64,000 nucleotides of DNA from Arenimonas composti TR7-09 = DSM 18010 (GCF_000426365.1 NZ_AUFF01000009.1:20975-84974); one strand, 5' to 3'; shown: positions 18,994 through 27,846, numbered from the stretch's first letter. Translations and numbers: made by a program. Notes: generated by a model from the letters alone, not told the origin.

Positions 18994-21348
18994 ATGTTCG
19001 TCCAGCCCCTGAAGATCCGCGCCGCCGCCGCCCGCGCCGCCTGGAGCCGCCTGCCGCGCGCGCTGCGGTTCGGCCTGCTCGGTGGCCTGCTGCTGCCGGT
19101 CGGCGCCCTGGCGGCGGTCGCCACCGTCGGCGCCTTCGGCGGCGGTGGCGGCGTTCCCGCCGGCCTGTCCGCGGCGGCGCCGGACGCCGGCACCGGCACG
19201 ATGCTGCGCGGCATCGCCGCGGTGATCCCGGTCGATCCGGCCGACCTGCTCGCCGAATTGCGCGACGCCGGTCCACGCGTGGACCCGGTCGAGGCCGCGA
19301 AGGCCCCGGCCGCCGCCGACCCCGCCTGGACCGCCGCCGCGACCGCGCTGATGGAGGGGCTGCCGAAGGACGCCGCGGGCAATCCCGACTGGGCGCGCAT
19401 CGACATGGACGCCTACTCCCGGGCGATCCAGGACCTCGGACCCGCACCCACCGCGCCCGCGCCGACCGGCCCGGTCGACTACACCCCGCTCGACCTCGAC
19501 GAGGCGCTGGCGCTGCTGCGCGAGCGTATCGACGCCGAAGACGACGCGGTCCTCGCCCGACTGCGCGGCGCCGACCATGGCGACCAGCCGTCGGTGCTGC
19601 TCGCGCACAGCCTGGCGCTGATGCTGCACGGCGACGTCTGGGGCGCCGCCGCGAACCTGCTGGTCGCGCACGAGGCCGACGAGGACGACGCCACCCCGCT
19701 GGTGAACCTGGCGGCGATCGCCAACGGCCAGAACCTGCCGGCGGTGGCGCTGGCCCTGCTCGACGCCGCCGCCGGGCGCGACATCGGCGACGACGACTCG
19801 CCGGTCGGCATCCGCGAAGCCGCCGCCATCGCCAACAACCGCGGCCACGCACTGCTGCTGCTGCGCCGCCACGACGAGGCCGAGGCGCCGCTGCGCGCGG
19901 CGCTGGCCGCCAATCCCGAGCTGTCCGAGGCGGCGCGCAACCTGATGCACCTGCTGCTGAAGACGGATCGCGAGGACGAGGCGCGCGCGCTCGTCCCGCG
20001 CGCGGTCTGGCGCCTGCGCGGGAACCCGGCGCAGCCGGTGACGCAGCGCGCGGGCGATCCGGAAGCGCCGGCACCGGCGGAACCGCCGGGCGGTAGTCCG
20101 GAGGCGATCGCGCAGTGGCTGCAGGCGCCATGGGTCGAGGAGCGCAGCGGCCTCCTCGCGCTGCCGTTGTGGATCAGCCTGGACCTGTCGAAACAGGGCC
20201 AGATCGCGTGGCCGGAAGTGCGCTATCCGACGGCCGACGCCAGCTACGGCAGCTATTTCGCGCGCGCCGCCGCCGACTACGTCGCCGAACACGACGAGGC
20301 GCAGGCCCTGCGCGAACGCATGGGCGCGGCGATGCGGGCGATGGGGCCACGCCGGCCGAACCTGTCCGACCGCATCCAGCAGCTGATCGAGGTGAAGGCG
20401 ACGACCCAGTCGGGGCTCGAGCCCGTCGACCGCGAGATGCACCGCCTGCAGGCCTGGAAGGAGACCCTGATCCTCGGCTCGCCGCAGCTCACCCGCTTCG
20501 CCGCGCTCGATGTCGCCCGCGGCGAGTTCCAGATGGAAGAGGCCGCCGAACGCCTGTACCAGCATTACCGCCGCGAGTCGGCCTGCCCGGTGAACAGCAG
20601 TCACGAGGAATGCTGCGCGATCCACCGGCGCGCGATCGCGAACGGCGTCGCCGGCATGACGCCCATCGCGCACGAATATGAAGACCGCATGCGCGTCTTC
20701 TTCCGCGAGTTCTACGGGCTGTCGACCGCGATCGCGGCCAATCTTCCGTCCGGCGGCTGGCACGACCTCGCGCGGCTGGGCATCGAGCACGACGTGCGCA
20801 TCGTGCACGCGCGGGCACAGCAGGAGATCGCCTTCGCGTTCGCGCATGCGGCGCCGGCGGGCGGAGGCTGCTACGGGAATCCCGGCCGGCCGGAGGCGGC
20901 GATCGCCGACATCGTCGTCGACGCGCCCGCGTGCAGCGCCGGCGCGCAGTGGGGCTCGGGCAAGTGGGCGTTCTCGAACAACTTCAGCATGGAGGTCACC
21001 TGCGGCAAGGTGAAGTTCGTCGCCGAGGTCGACGTCATCGGCACGAAGAAGCTGAAGCTGCCGCGCGAGAGCGAACTCGGCGGCGCGATCGGCATGCATG
21101 CGGAGGTCGAGTTCTCGATCGACGGCACCGTCACGGTGTTCGCCGGGCCGAAGGCGAGCGCGGCCGGCAAGGTCGGTCACATCGGCGCGGACTTCGGCGT
21201 CAAGGACGGCATCTACGCGGTGATCGGCCGCGACGGCGTCCGGGACGTCGGCATGCGGGTGGTGGTCGGCGGCGGTGTCAATGCCGGTCCGCTCGGCGGT
21301 ACCCACGATGCCGAGGTGATGGATTTTTCCTTCGTATCGGCGCTGTAG
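18994..21348 (+). CDS. Unrecognised membrane-anchored TPR protein, paralogue A
   Basis: 784 residues from the ATG at 18994; a GTG at 18970 would add eight. One N-terminal transmembrane segment lies near residues 22-46. TPR-like helices follow (LALMLHGDVWGAAANLLVAHE; NNRGHALLLLRRHDEAEAPL; NPELSEAARNLMHLLL), then the motif LPLWISLDLSKQGQIAWPE. A cysteine cluster (SACPVNSSHEECCAIHRRA) precedes EYEDRMRVFFREFYG. The last 140 residues are Gly/Val-rich and beta-like, ending EVMDFSFVSAL. I know no family for it. The anchor and paired cysteines suggest the bulk is periplasmic. The next gene is a clear paralogue along its whole length. Confidence 0.8.
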   Translation: MFVQPLKIRAAAARAAWSRLPRALRFGLLGGLLLPVGALAAVATVGAFGGGGGVPAGLSAAAPDAGTGTMLRGIAAVIPVDPADLLAELRDAGPRVDPVEAAKAPAAADPAWTAAATALMEGLPKDAAGNPDWARIDMDAYSRAIQDLGPAPTAPAPTGPVDYTPLDLDEALALLRERIDAEDDAVLARLRGADHGDQPSVLLAHSLALMLHGDVWGAAANLLVAHEADEDDATPLVNLAAIANGQNLPAVALALLDAAAGRDIGDDDSPVGIREAAAIANNRGHALLLLRRHDEAEAPLRAALAANPELSEAARNLMHLLLKTDREDEARALVPRAVWRLRGNPAQPVTQRAGDPEAPAPAEPPGGSPEAIAQWLQAPWVEERSGLLALPLWISLDLSKQGQIAWPEVRYPTADASYGSYFARAAADYVAEHDEAQALRERMGAAMRAMGPRRPNLSDRIQQLIEVKATTQSGLEPVDREMHRLQAWKETLILGSPQLTRFAALDVARGEFQMEEAAERLYQHYRRESACPVNSSHEECCAIHRRAIANGVAGMTPIAHEYEDRMRVFFREFYGLSTAIAANLPSGGWHDLARLGIEHDVRIVHARAQQEIAFAFAHAAPAGGGCYGNPGRPEAAIADIVVDAPACSAGAQWGSGKWAFSNNFSMEVTCGKVKFVAEVDVIGTKKLKLPRESELGGAIGMHAEVEFSIDGTVTVFAGPKASAAGKVGHIGADFGVKDGIYAVIGRDGVRDVGMRVVVGGGVNAGPLGGTHDAEVMDFSFVSAL

Positions 21349-21382
21349 CGGCTTGCTGCACGCGCCAGGGAGAGGCGGAACG

Positions 21383-23506
21383 ATGGTGATCAGGGAAGGC
21401 GCGGCGCAGGCCGCGCGCGAGGGGCTGCGACTCCTGCAGCGGCTGCCGGGCAAGGCGAAGGTGGTGATGGCCGCCGGCGTGATCGGGTTGCCGGTGATGG
21501 CGATGATCTTCTCCGGCGGCGACGCGGATCCGCCGGCGGACGTCGCGGTCGGGCCGCAGGCGCCGGGCCACTACCGCAGCGTCGCGGCGGTGCTGCCGGT
21601 GGACATGGAGTCGCTGGTCGCGGACATCGTCAATGCCCGCGACCAGCCGCATTTCGCGATCGACGACGACACCCGGGACCTGGACGACGCGCTGGCGCTG
21701 TTCGCCGAGCGCGTCGACGCGGCCGCGCCGGCGCTGCTGGGTACATTGCGCGACGGCGACCTCGAGGCGCCGGTGCTGGTCGCGCACGCGGCGGCCCTGC
21801 TGGCGGCCGGCGACGTCTGGGGCGCCGCCGGCAACCTGCTGGTCGCGCACGAGCGCGACGAGCGGCTGCCGGCGCCGCTGCTCGGCCTCGCCGCGATCGG
21901 CAACGGCCAGGGCCTGCCGGGCGCGGCGCTCGCTTTCGCCGACGCCGCAGGACGGATCGCCGGCAGCGATCGCCTGCACCACGCCGCGGCCGCCAACAAC
22001 CGCGGCCACGCCCTGCTGCTGCTCGGTCGCGACCTCGCCGCCGAGGCGGCACTGCGCGAGGCGCTGGAGCTCGATCCCGAGCTGTCGGAAGCCGCCCGCA
22101 ATCTCGCCCACCTGCTGATGCGCCGGGGCGACGACGAGGCCGCGCGACCGCTGCTGCCGCGCGTGGCCTTCCGCCTTCCGGGAACGAAGGCGCCGGAGGT
22201 GCGGGACCCGGTCGCGAAGCCACCGGCCGACGGCGGCCCGGTCGACACCGGCAGCCCGGAGCAGATCGCCGCGTGGACCCGGGCGCCGTGGCTGGAACGC
22301 GACAGCGACGGCGACTCGTCGCTGCGGCTGCCGCTGTGGATCGCGCTGGACCTGTCGCGGCAGGGACAGATCGCCTGGCCGGGCATCGAGCTGCCGCAGG
22401 CGGGCCCCGGCTACGTCGACTTCGCCCCGCGCGCGACCGCGCGCAGCATGGCCAACTGGCAGGCCTCGCAGGAGCGCGGCATGGCGGTGGCGCAGGCGCT
22501 GTCGCCGACCTTCACCCGGGCGCAGACCGGTGCCGACAACGTGCAGTCGGTGATCCTGTCGATGATCCCGCTCGAGTGGAACGTGCACCCGATGGACGGC
22601 GAGATGTTCGACGTGTCCAGCGCCGAATCGGCCGCCGTATACGACCGCCACCGCACCCGCTTCCAGTCGCTCGAGGTCGCGCGCGCGGAGTTCGCGATGG
22701 TGCGCAAGGCGCAGGCGCAGGCGGAAGAGGCCGCGGCGTTCCGCTGCAGTGCCGAGGACTACGAGGCCTGCTGCCGCCAGAGCCGCGAGTTCACCGCCGG
22801 CCAGGTCGATGCGCTGCTGCCGCTGGCGCGCGAGTACGAGGACCGGATGCGCATCCTCTTCCGCGATGCCTACGGGGTGAGTTCGGCCTACCTCGCCAAC
22901 CTGCCGGAAGGGCCCTACCTGGACGCGGCACGCGCCGATCTGCAGGCCAAGGCGCTGGCGCACGTCGCGCACGGCCAGGCGCGGGTGATGGCCGCGTTCG
23001 AGATCGGGGCGCCGCGCGGGGGCATGTGCCTGGCCGACGGCCCGGCGGACGGGCAGGCCGCGGACGTCGCCGGCGACCTGCCGGGCTGCGGCCCGGGCAG
23101 CACCGACTACTCCGGCAAGTGGAGCGTCGGCGGCGGCTTCTCGGTCGAGGCCACCTGCGGAAAGATCAAGTTCGTCGCCGAAGCCGACGTGCTCGGCACC
23201 CGCAGCACCGCCTTCGGCAACGGCCGCGCCTGGGAAGCATCGATCGGCATGCATGCCGAGGCGGAGTTCTCGCTGATCGACGGCACGGTGACGGTGTTCG
23301 CCGGGCCGAAGGCCGGCGTCGCCGGAAAGGTCGGCGAGTTCGGCGGCGATTTCGGCATCAAGGACGGCCTCTACCTGGTCGTCGGCAGCGACGGCGTGCG
23401 CGACGCCGGCATGCGCGTGGTGGTCGGCGGCGGCGTCACGGCCGGCGCGTTCGGTGCGACGCACGACGTCGAGGTCATGGACTTCTCCTTCGTCTCCGCG
23501 CTCTGA
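21383..23506 (+). CDS. Unrecognised membrane-anchored TPR protein, paralogue B
   Basis: 707 residues from the ATG at 21383, preceded by an AGGGAGAGG ribosome-binding site; a TTG 30 bases earlier is less likely. Architecture matches paralogue A: anchor near residues 20-45, DVWGAAGNLLVAHERDE, NNRGHALLLLGRDLAAEAAL, NPEL-like ELDPELSEAARNLAHLLM, LPLWIALDLSRQGQIAWPG, the cysteine group FRCSAEDYEACCRQS, EYEDRMRILFRDAYG, and a C-terminal FAGPKAGVAGKVGEFGGDFG-type region ending EVMDFSFVSAL. It is 34 bases downstream of A and probably cotranscribed. A tandem duplication followed by divergence is the simplest history. Confidence 0.8.
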   Translation: MVIREGAAQAAREGLRLLQRLPGKAKVVMAAGVIGLPVMAMIFSGGDADPPADVAVGPQAPGHYRSVAAVLPVDMESLVADIVNARDQPHFAIDDDTRDLDDALALFAERVDAAAPALLGTLRDGDLEAPVLVAHAAALLAAGDVWGAAGNLLVAHERDERLPAPLLGLAAIGNGQGLPGAALAFADAAGRIAGSDRLHHAAAANNRGHALLLLGRDLAAEAALREALELDPELSEAARNLAHLLMRRGDDEAARPLLPRVAFRLPGTKAPEVRDPVAKPPADGGPVDTGSPEQIAAWTRAPWLERDSDGDSSLRLPLWIALDLSRQGQIAWPGIELPQAGPGYVDFAPRATARSMANWQASQERGMAVAQALSPTFTRAQTGADNVQSVILSMIPLEWNVHPMDGEMFDVSSAESAAVYDRHRTRFQSLEVARAEFAMVRKAQAQAEEAAAFRCSAEDYEACCRQSREFTAGQVDALLPLAREYEDRMRILFRDAYGVSSAYLANLPEGPYLDAARADLQAKALAHVAHGQARVMAAFEIGAPRGGMCLADGPADGQAADVAGDLPGCGPGSTDYSGKWSVGGGFSVEATCGKIKFVAEADVLGTRSTAFGNGRAWEASIGMHAEAEFSLIDGTVTVFAGPKAGVAGKVGEFGGDFGIKDGLYLVVGSDGVRDAGMRVVVGGGVTAGAFGATHDVEVMDFSFVSAL

Positions 23507-23511
23507 ACCCT

Positions 23512-23590
23512 GTAGGAGCGCCTTCAGGCGCGATGCCCTTCTTCCCTGCGCGAAGCGCAGGGAAAGCATCGCGCCTGAAGGCGCTCCTAC
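23512..23590. repeat. Paired REP-like hairpin with nested inner stem
   Basis: Arms 23512-23536 and 23566-23590 are perfect complements of the GTAGGAGCGCCTTCAGGCGC type. Between them CCCTGCGC-GAA-GCGCAGGG forms a second stem, so nearly the whole 79 bases could fold as one hairpin. It lies between the convergent ends of paralogue B and rep and may act as a bidirectional 3'-end structure. Confidence 0.85.
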
Positions 23591-23604
23591 GGGAAGGAAG
23601 GGGG

Positions 23605-25590
23605 TTAGTCGTCGAAGAGGGCGGCGATGGCGGCCATGTGGGCGCGACCGCGCTGCTTCTTCTCGGCGGTCTCGCGCTCGGGGTCGAGGCCGTCGCGCAG
23701 CAGGTCGCCGGCCGGCAGTTCGTCGAGGAAGCGGCTCGGCAGCAGATGCTCGATCGCGCCCCAGCGCTTCACCTCGGCGCTGTGCGCCAGGTACAGGCGT
23801 TCCTTCGCGCGGGTGATGCCGACGTACATCAGCCGGCGTTCCTCCTCGAGCCGGCCTTCCTCGAGGCTGGCCTCGTGCGGCAGGTTGCCGTCCTCGCAGC
23901 CGACCACGAAGACCGTGCGGAACTCGAGGCCCTTGGCCGCGTGCAGGCTCATCAGCCGCACCGCATTGCCGGGTTCGCCGCGATCGGCATTGCTCAGCAG
24001 CGCCAGCTGCGCCGCGAGCTCGCCGGGGCCACCGCCGCGTGCGCCCTCGAACCACGAGGCGAGTTCGTCGAGATTGCCCTTGCGGCGCAGGAAGGACGCC
24101 TCGTCCTTGCACTGCGCACGCACCATCGCCAGCAGGCCGGAGCGTTCGGCGAGCACCGGCACCAGCTCGGCCGGGGTCAGGCGCTCGGCCTCGTCACGCA
24201 GCGCGTTCACGATGCGGTTGAAGTCGTCGAGGCCGGCGGCGGCGCGCGGCGTCAGCTGCTTCAGGAAACCGATCTGGCCGGCGGCGCGCGCCAGCGACAT
24301 GCCGGCGGTCTGCGCCATCGCCGCCAGTTTCTCCAGCGTGGTCGCGCCGACTTCGCGCTTCGGCGCCGCGATCGCGCGCAGGAAGGCGGCGTCATTGTCC
24401 GGATTGGCCAGCACCTGCAGCCAGGACAGCAGGTCCTTGACCTCGGCACGGTCGAGGAAGCGGGTGCCGCCGGTCAGGTGGTAGGGAATGCGCAGCAGCT
24501 GCAGCGCCTTCTCCAGCGGCCGGCTCTGGTGGTTGCCGCGGAACAGGATCGCGAACTCGCCGAAGGGGATTTCCTTGGCCTGGTGCAGATAGTGGATCTC
24601 GGCGGCGACGCGTTCGGCCTCGTGCTCGCCGTTGCGGCACTGCCAGACACGGATCGGCTCGCCGTCGCCGTGCTGGCTCCACAGCTGCTTCAGGTGCGCG
24701 TGCGGGTTCTTCGCGATCAGGGTGTTGGCGCAGCGCAGGATGCGGCTGGTGCAGCGGTAGTTCTGCTCGAGCTTGATCACCTTCAGCTGCGGATAGTCGA
24801 CGCCGAGCTGGTCGAGGTTCTCCGGCATCGCGCCGCGCCAGGCATAGATGCTCTGGTCGTCGTCGCCGACGCAGGTCATCGCGCCCTTCGGTCCGGCCAG
24901 CTGCTTCAGCAAGCGGTACTGGGCGCCGTTGGTGTCCTGGCATTCGTCGACCAGCAGGTAGCGGATGCGCTCGCGCCAGCCGGCGGCGAGGTCGGGCTCG
25001 GCCTCGAGCAGCTGCAGCGGCAGCCGGATCAGGTCGTCGAAATCGACCGCATTGAAGGCCTGCAGTCGCGCCTGGTACTTCGCGTACACCGCCGCCGCCT
25101 CGTGTTCGCGCACCGAGCGCGCGGCCGCGGCCGCCTGTTCCGGTGACAGGCCGGCGTTCTTGGCGGCGCTGACCAGGTTGTGCAGCGCATACAGGGCGTC
25201 GTTCTTCGCTCCCGGCGGCGCCAGGTCCCTGATGATCGCCATCTGGTCGTCGCCGTCGAAGATCGAGAAGCCGCGGCGCAGCCCGGCGCGGTCGTGCTCG
25301 ATCTGCAGGAAGCGCAGGCCCAGCGAGTGGAAGGTGGTGACGGTCAGCGCCTCCGCAGCCTCGCCCTTGACCCGCTTGCCGACACGCTCGCGCATCTCGC
25401 GTGCGGCCTTGTTGGTGAAGGTGATCGCGGCGATGTGGCGCGGCTCGACCCGGCGCGTCGCGACCAGGTGGGCGATCTTCTCGGTGATCACCTTCGTCTT
25501 GCCGCTGCCGGCGCCGGCGAGCACGAGCAGGGGGCCGTCGACGTACTCGACGGCGGCCTGCTGCTGGGGGTTCAGGGGGGAGGACGACAT
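23605..25590 (-). CDS. rep: ATP-dependent DNA helicase Rep (UvrD superfamily)
   Basis: 661 residues. Walker A is GAGSGKT (26-32), in the LNPQQQAAVEYVDGPLLVLA context of motif Q and I. TFTNKAAREM, VDECQDTN (motif II), GDDDQSIYAWRGA (motif III), LEQNYRC (motif IV), the LMSLHAAKGLEFRTVF motif and VGITRAKERLYL are all present. Length and sequence fit Rep rather than UvrD. Rep moves 3' to 5' on single-stranded DNA and helps replisomes pass obstacles. It is divergent from arfB across a long inverted repeat. Confidence 0.93.
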   Translation of the reverse strand: MSSSPLNPQQQAAVEYVDGPLLVLAGAGSGKTKVITEKIAHLVATRRVEPRHIAAITFTNKAAREMRERVGKRVKGEAAEALTVTTFHSLGLRFLQIEHDRAGLRRGFSIFDGDDQMAIIRDLAPPGAKNDALYALHNLVSAAKNAGLSPEQAAAAARSVREHEAAAVYAKYQARLQAFNAVDFDDLIRLPLQLLEAEPDLAAGWRERIRYLLVDECQDTNGAQYRLLKQLAGPKGAMTCVGDDDQSIYAWRGAMPENLDQLGVDYPQLKVIKLEQNYRCTSRILRCANTLIAKNPHAHLKQLWSQHGDGEPIRVWQCRNGEHEAERVAAEIHYLHQAKEIPFGEFAILFRGNHQSRPLEKALQLLRIPYHLTGGTRFLDRAEVKDLLSWLQVLANPDNDAAFLRAIAAPKREVGATTLEKLAAMAQTAGMSLARAAGQIGFLKQLTPRAAAGLDDFNRIVNALRDEAERLTPAELVPVLAERSGLLAMVRAQCKDEASFLRRKGNLDELASWFEGARGGGPGELAAQLALLSNADRGEPGNAVRLMSLHAAKGLEFRTVFVVGCEDGNLPHEASLEEGRLEEERRLMYVGITRAKERLYLAHSAEVKRWGAIEHLLPSRFLDELPAGDLLRDGLDPERETAEKKQRGRAHMAAIAALFDD

Positions 25591-25610
25591 GGGGGCGCGA
25601 TCTTACTCCA

Positions 25611-25772
25611 GGAGATAGTTCGTACGAGGTAGTTCGTAGTCGCCGCAGGCGGGTTGCCGTTGCTGCGGCCAAGCCGTCGCGGCGGGCGTATGCCGACAGC
25701 CAGCGCCTCCACCCGTAGAGCGCCGGACCTGCGCCCGCGACGACTACGAACTACCTCGTACGAACTACCTCC
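25611..25772. repeat. 162-bp element with 32-bp terminal inverted repeats
   Basis: Left arm 25611-25642 and right arm 25741-25772 are reverse complements with a single mismatch by eye. Each arm is itself built of seven-base units (CGACTAC GAACTAC CTCGTAC GAACTAC CTCC). The centre is G+C-rich with no open reading frame. It fills most of the space between the divergent rep and arfB starts and resembles a miniature non-autonomous mobile element or a repeat-derived hairpin. Confidence 0.8.
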
Positions 25773-25778
25773 TGTCGT

Positions 25779-25784
25779 TAGAAT
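25779..25784 (+). promoter_or_regulatory. Candidate -10 element giving a leaderless arfB mRNA
   Basis: TAGAAT (five of six matches to TATAAT) ends six bases before the arfB ATG. Transcription would therefore begin at or within a base or two of the start codon, and no Shine-Dalgarno sequence is present. The upstream promoter region would lie inside the inverted-repeat element. Confidence 0.5.
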
Positions 25785-25790
25785 CCGCCC

Positions 25791-26216
25791 ATGTTGCGCA
25801 TCACCGCCACCCTCGCCATTCCGGACGACGAACTGGTCGAGCGTTTCGTGCGTTCGGCGGGGCCCGGCGGGCAGAACGTGAACAAGGTGGCGACGGCGGT
25901 GGAGCTGCGTTTCGACGTCGCGCGCTCGCCGTCGCTGCCCGACGCCGTGCGCGAGCGCCTGCTGGCCCGGCGCGACCGCCGGCTGACCGATGACGGCGTG
26001 CTCGTGCTCAACGCGCAGCGCTTCCGCACCCAGGACCGCAACCGCGAGGACGCCCGCGAGCGCCTCGCGGCGGTGATCGCCGCGGCGACGCAGGCACCGA
26101 AGAAGCGGGTCGCGACCAAGCCCTCGCGCGCGGCGAAGGAACGCCGCCTCGGCGCCAAGCGCGAGCGCGCCACGGTCAAGCGCCAGCGCAGCGCCGCCGC
26201 CTGGGATCGCGAATGA
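25791..26216 (+). CDS. arfB: Ribosome-rescue peptidyl-tRNA hydrolase ArfB
   Basis: 141 residues. The GGQ motif sits at 26-28 in SAGPGGQNVNKVAT, as in class I release factors. The C-terminus is a basic tail (RLGAKRERATVKRQRSAA) that would enter the empty mRNA channel of stalled ribosomes. ArfB (YaeJ) hydrolyses peptidyl-tRNA on non-stop ribosomes. No ribosome-binding site is visible; a -10-like hexamer just upstream suggests a leaderless transcript. The acyltransferase gene follows 16 bases later. Confidence 0.95.
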   Translation: MLRITATLAIPDDELVERFVRSAGPGGQNVNKVATAVELRFDVARSPSLPDAVRERLLARRDRRLTDDGVLVLNAQRFRTQDRNREDARERLAAVIAAATQAPKKRVATKPSRAAKERRLGAKRERATVKRQRSAAAWDRE

Positions 26217-26232
26217 CGCCGGATCGCCGCGC

Positions 26233-26820
26233 ATGAGCCTGGTCCCGCCGCTGTCGCCGCTCACGCCGGGCGACGGCAACCGCTTTTCCCGCTGGTTCGG
26301 CCGGACCCTGCTCCGGCTCGGCGGCTGGCGGGTGATCGGCGCCTGGCCGGCGGAACCGCGGCTGGTGGTGATCGTCGCCCCGCATTCCTCCGGCTGGGAT
26401 GCCTACTGGGGTCTGGCGGCGAAGCTGGCGATGGGGGTCGACATCGCCTTCATCGCCAAGGCCGAGCTGTTCGTCGGCCCGCTCGGCTGGCTGCTGCGGC
26501 TGCTCGGTGGCCGGCCGGTGAACCGCAAGGCGCCCGGCGGCATCGTCGAGCAGACCGCGGCGCAGATCCGCGACAGCGAGCGGTTGTACTTCGTGCTCGC
26601 GCCGGAAGGCACGCGCAAGCGGGTCGAACGCTGGAAGACCGGCTTCTGGAAGATCGCCCGCAGTGCCGACGTGCCGGTGCTGTGCGCCTGGTTCCACTAT
26701 CCGGACCGCACGATCGGGCTCGGCCCGCTGTTGCACCTGAGCGGCGACCCGGACGCCGACATGGCGCGCATCCGCGAGATCTACCGGCCGTACGTCGGCA
26801 AGAACCGCGGCACCGTCTAG
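26233..26820 (+). CDS. 1-acyl-glycerol-3-phosphate acyltransferase-like protein
   Basis: 195 residues. The acyltransferase HX4D motif is APHSSGWD (His51, Asp56), followed by FIAKAELF, GGRPVNRKA and the FVLAPEGTRKR motif, all in PlsC order. It lacks an obvious long N-terminal membrane helix, as in short PlsC-like proteins. The likely role is transfer of an acyl chain to a lysophospholipid or related glycerol phosphate. The adjacent GT2 gene, nine bases downstream, suggests lipid or envelope modification. Confidence 0.88.
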   Translation: MSLVPPLSPLTPGDGNRFSRWFGRTLLRLGGWRVIGAWPAEPRLVVIVAPHSSGWDAYWGLAAKLAMGVDIAFIAKAELFVGPLGWLLRLLGGRPVNRKAPGGIVEQTAAQIRDSERLYFVLAPEGTRKRVERWKTGFWKIARSADVPVLCAWFHYPDRTIGLGPLLHLSGDPDADMARIREIYRPYVGKNRGTV

Positions 26821-26829
26821 GAGGCCGCC

Positions 26830-27801
26830 GTGAGCAGCGTCCCGCGCATCGCCGCCGTGATCCCCTGCTACCGGGTGACCCGGCACCTGCTGCCGCTGCT
26901 GGCGGCGATCGGCCCCGAGGTCGAGCGCATCTACGTCGTCGACGACGCCTGCCCGGACGGCAGCGGCGACCTCGTCGCGCGCGACTGCCGCGATCCGCGC
27001 GTGCGCGTCGTGCGCAACCCGCGCAACCTCGGCGTCGGCGGCGCGGTGATGGCGGGCTACCGCGCCGCGATCGACGACGGCATGCAGGTGCTGGTGAAGC
27101 TCGACGGCGACGGGCAGATGGATCCGGCATTGCTGCCGCGCTTCGTCGCGCCGATCCTCGCCGGCGAGGCGGACTACACGAAGGGCAACCGCTTCCACGA
27201 CCTCGACCTGATCGGCCGGATGCCGCGCGTGCGCATCTTCGGCAATGCGGTGCTGAGCTTCATGAGCAAGCTGTCGACCGGGTACTGGGACATCTTCGAC
27301 CCGACCAACGGCTACACCGCGATCCACGCCGACGTCGCCCGCCGGCTCGCTCCTGGCAAGCTCAGCGAGCGCTGGTTCTTCGAATCCGACGTGCTGTTCC
27401 GCCTCGGCACCCTGCGCGCGGTCGTGGTCGACGTGCCGATGGTGCCGCGCTACGGCGACGAGGACAGCGGCCTGAAGGTGTCGCGCGTCGTCGGCGAGTT
27501 CGCGTTCAAGCACGCGCGCAATTTCCTGAAGCGGGTTTTCTACGGCTATTTCCTGCGCGACATGTCGGTGGCGTCGCTGGAGCTGGTCGCCGGCGTCGCC
27601 CTGCTGGCCTTCGGCACCGTGTTCGGCATCGTCAACTGGATCGAACTCGCCGGCACCGGCCGCGCCGCGCCGGCCGGTACGGTGATGCTGGCGGCGCTGC
27701 CGGTGATCCTGGGGCTGCAGTTCGTGCTCGCGTTCCTCGCCTACGACATCGCGGCCATTCCGCGCCGGCCGCTGACCAGGCAGGTAGCAAGTAGCAGGTA
27801 A
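26830..27801 (+). CDS. GT2 family glycosyltransferase with two membrane helices
   Basis: 323 residues from a GTG preceded by AGGAGG. The N-terminal catalytic domain has IAAVIPCYRV, YVVDDACPDGSGDL and VKLDGDGQMDPAL (the DxD-type metal site), followed by TKGNRFHD and DPTNGYTAIH. Two hydrophobic segments near residues 240-265 and 280-305 resemble DPM1/GtrB-type polyprenyl-phosphate glycosyltransferases. The likely reaction is sugar transfer from a nucleotide sugar to a lipid carrier. The last codons, including Ser-Ser-Arg and the TAA, belong to the seven-base-period repeat that follows. Confidence 0.88.
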   Translation: MSSVPRIAAVIPCYRVTRHLLPLLAAIGPEVERIYVVDDACPDGSGDLVARDCRDPRVRVVRNPRNLGVGGAVMAGYRAAIDDGMQVLVKLDGDGQMDPALLPRFVAPILAGEADYTKGNRFHDLDLIGRMPRVRIFGNAVLSFMSKLSTGYWDIFDPTNGYTAIHADVARRLAPGKLSERWFFESDVLFRLGTLRAVVVDVPMVPRYGDEDSGLKVSRVVGEFAFKHARNFLKRVFYGYFLRDMSVASLELVAGVALLAFGTVFGIVNWIELAGTGRAAPAGTVMLAALPVILGLQFVLAFLAYDIAAIPRRPLTRQVASSR

Positions 27802-27846
27802 CAAGTAGCAGGGAGCAAGGAGTGGGAGCGGCTTCGGCCGTGATCC
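27784..27846. repeat. Seven-base-period tract running into a REP unit
   Basis: From 27784 the units are GTAGCAA GTAGCAG GTAACAA GTAGCAG GGAGCAA GGA. The tract then passes directly into a REP variant (GTGGGAGCGGCTTCGGCCGT at 27822). The first units encode the C-terminus of the GT2 protein and its TAA stop at 27799-27801. Confidence 0.75.
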
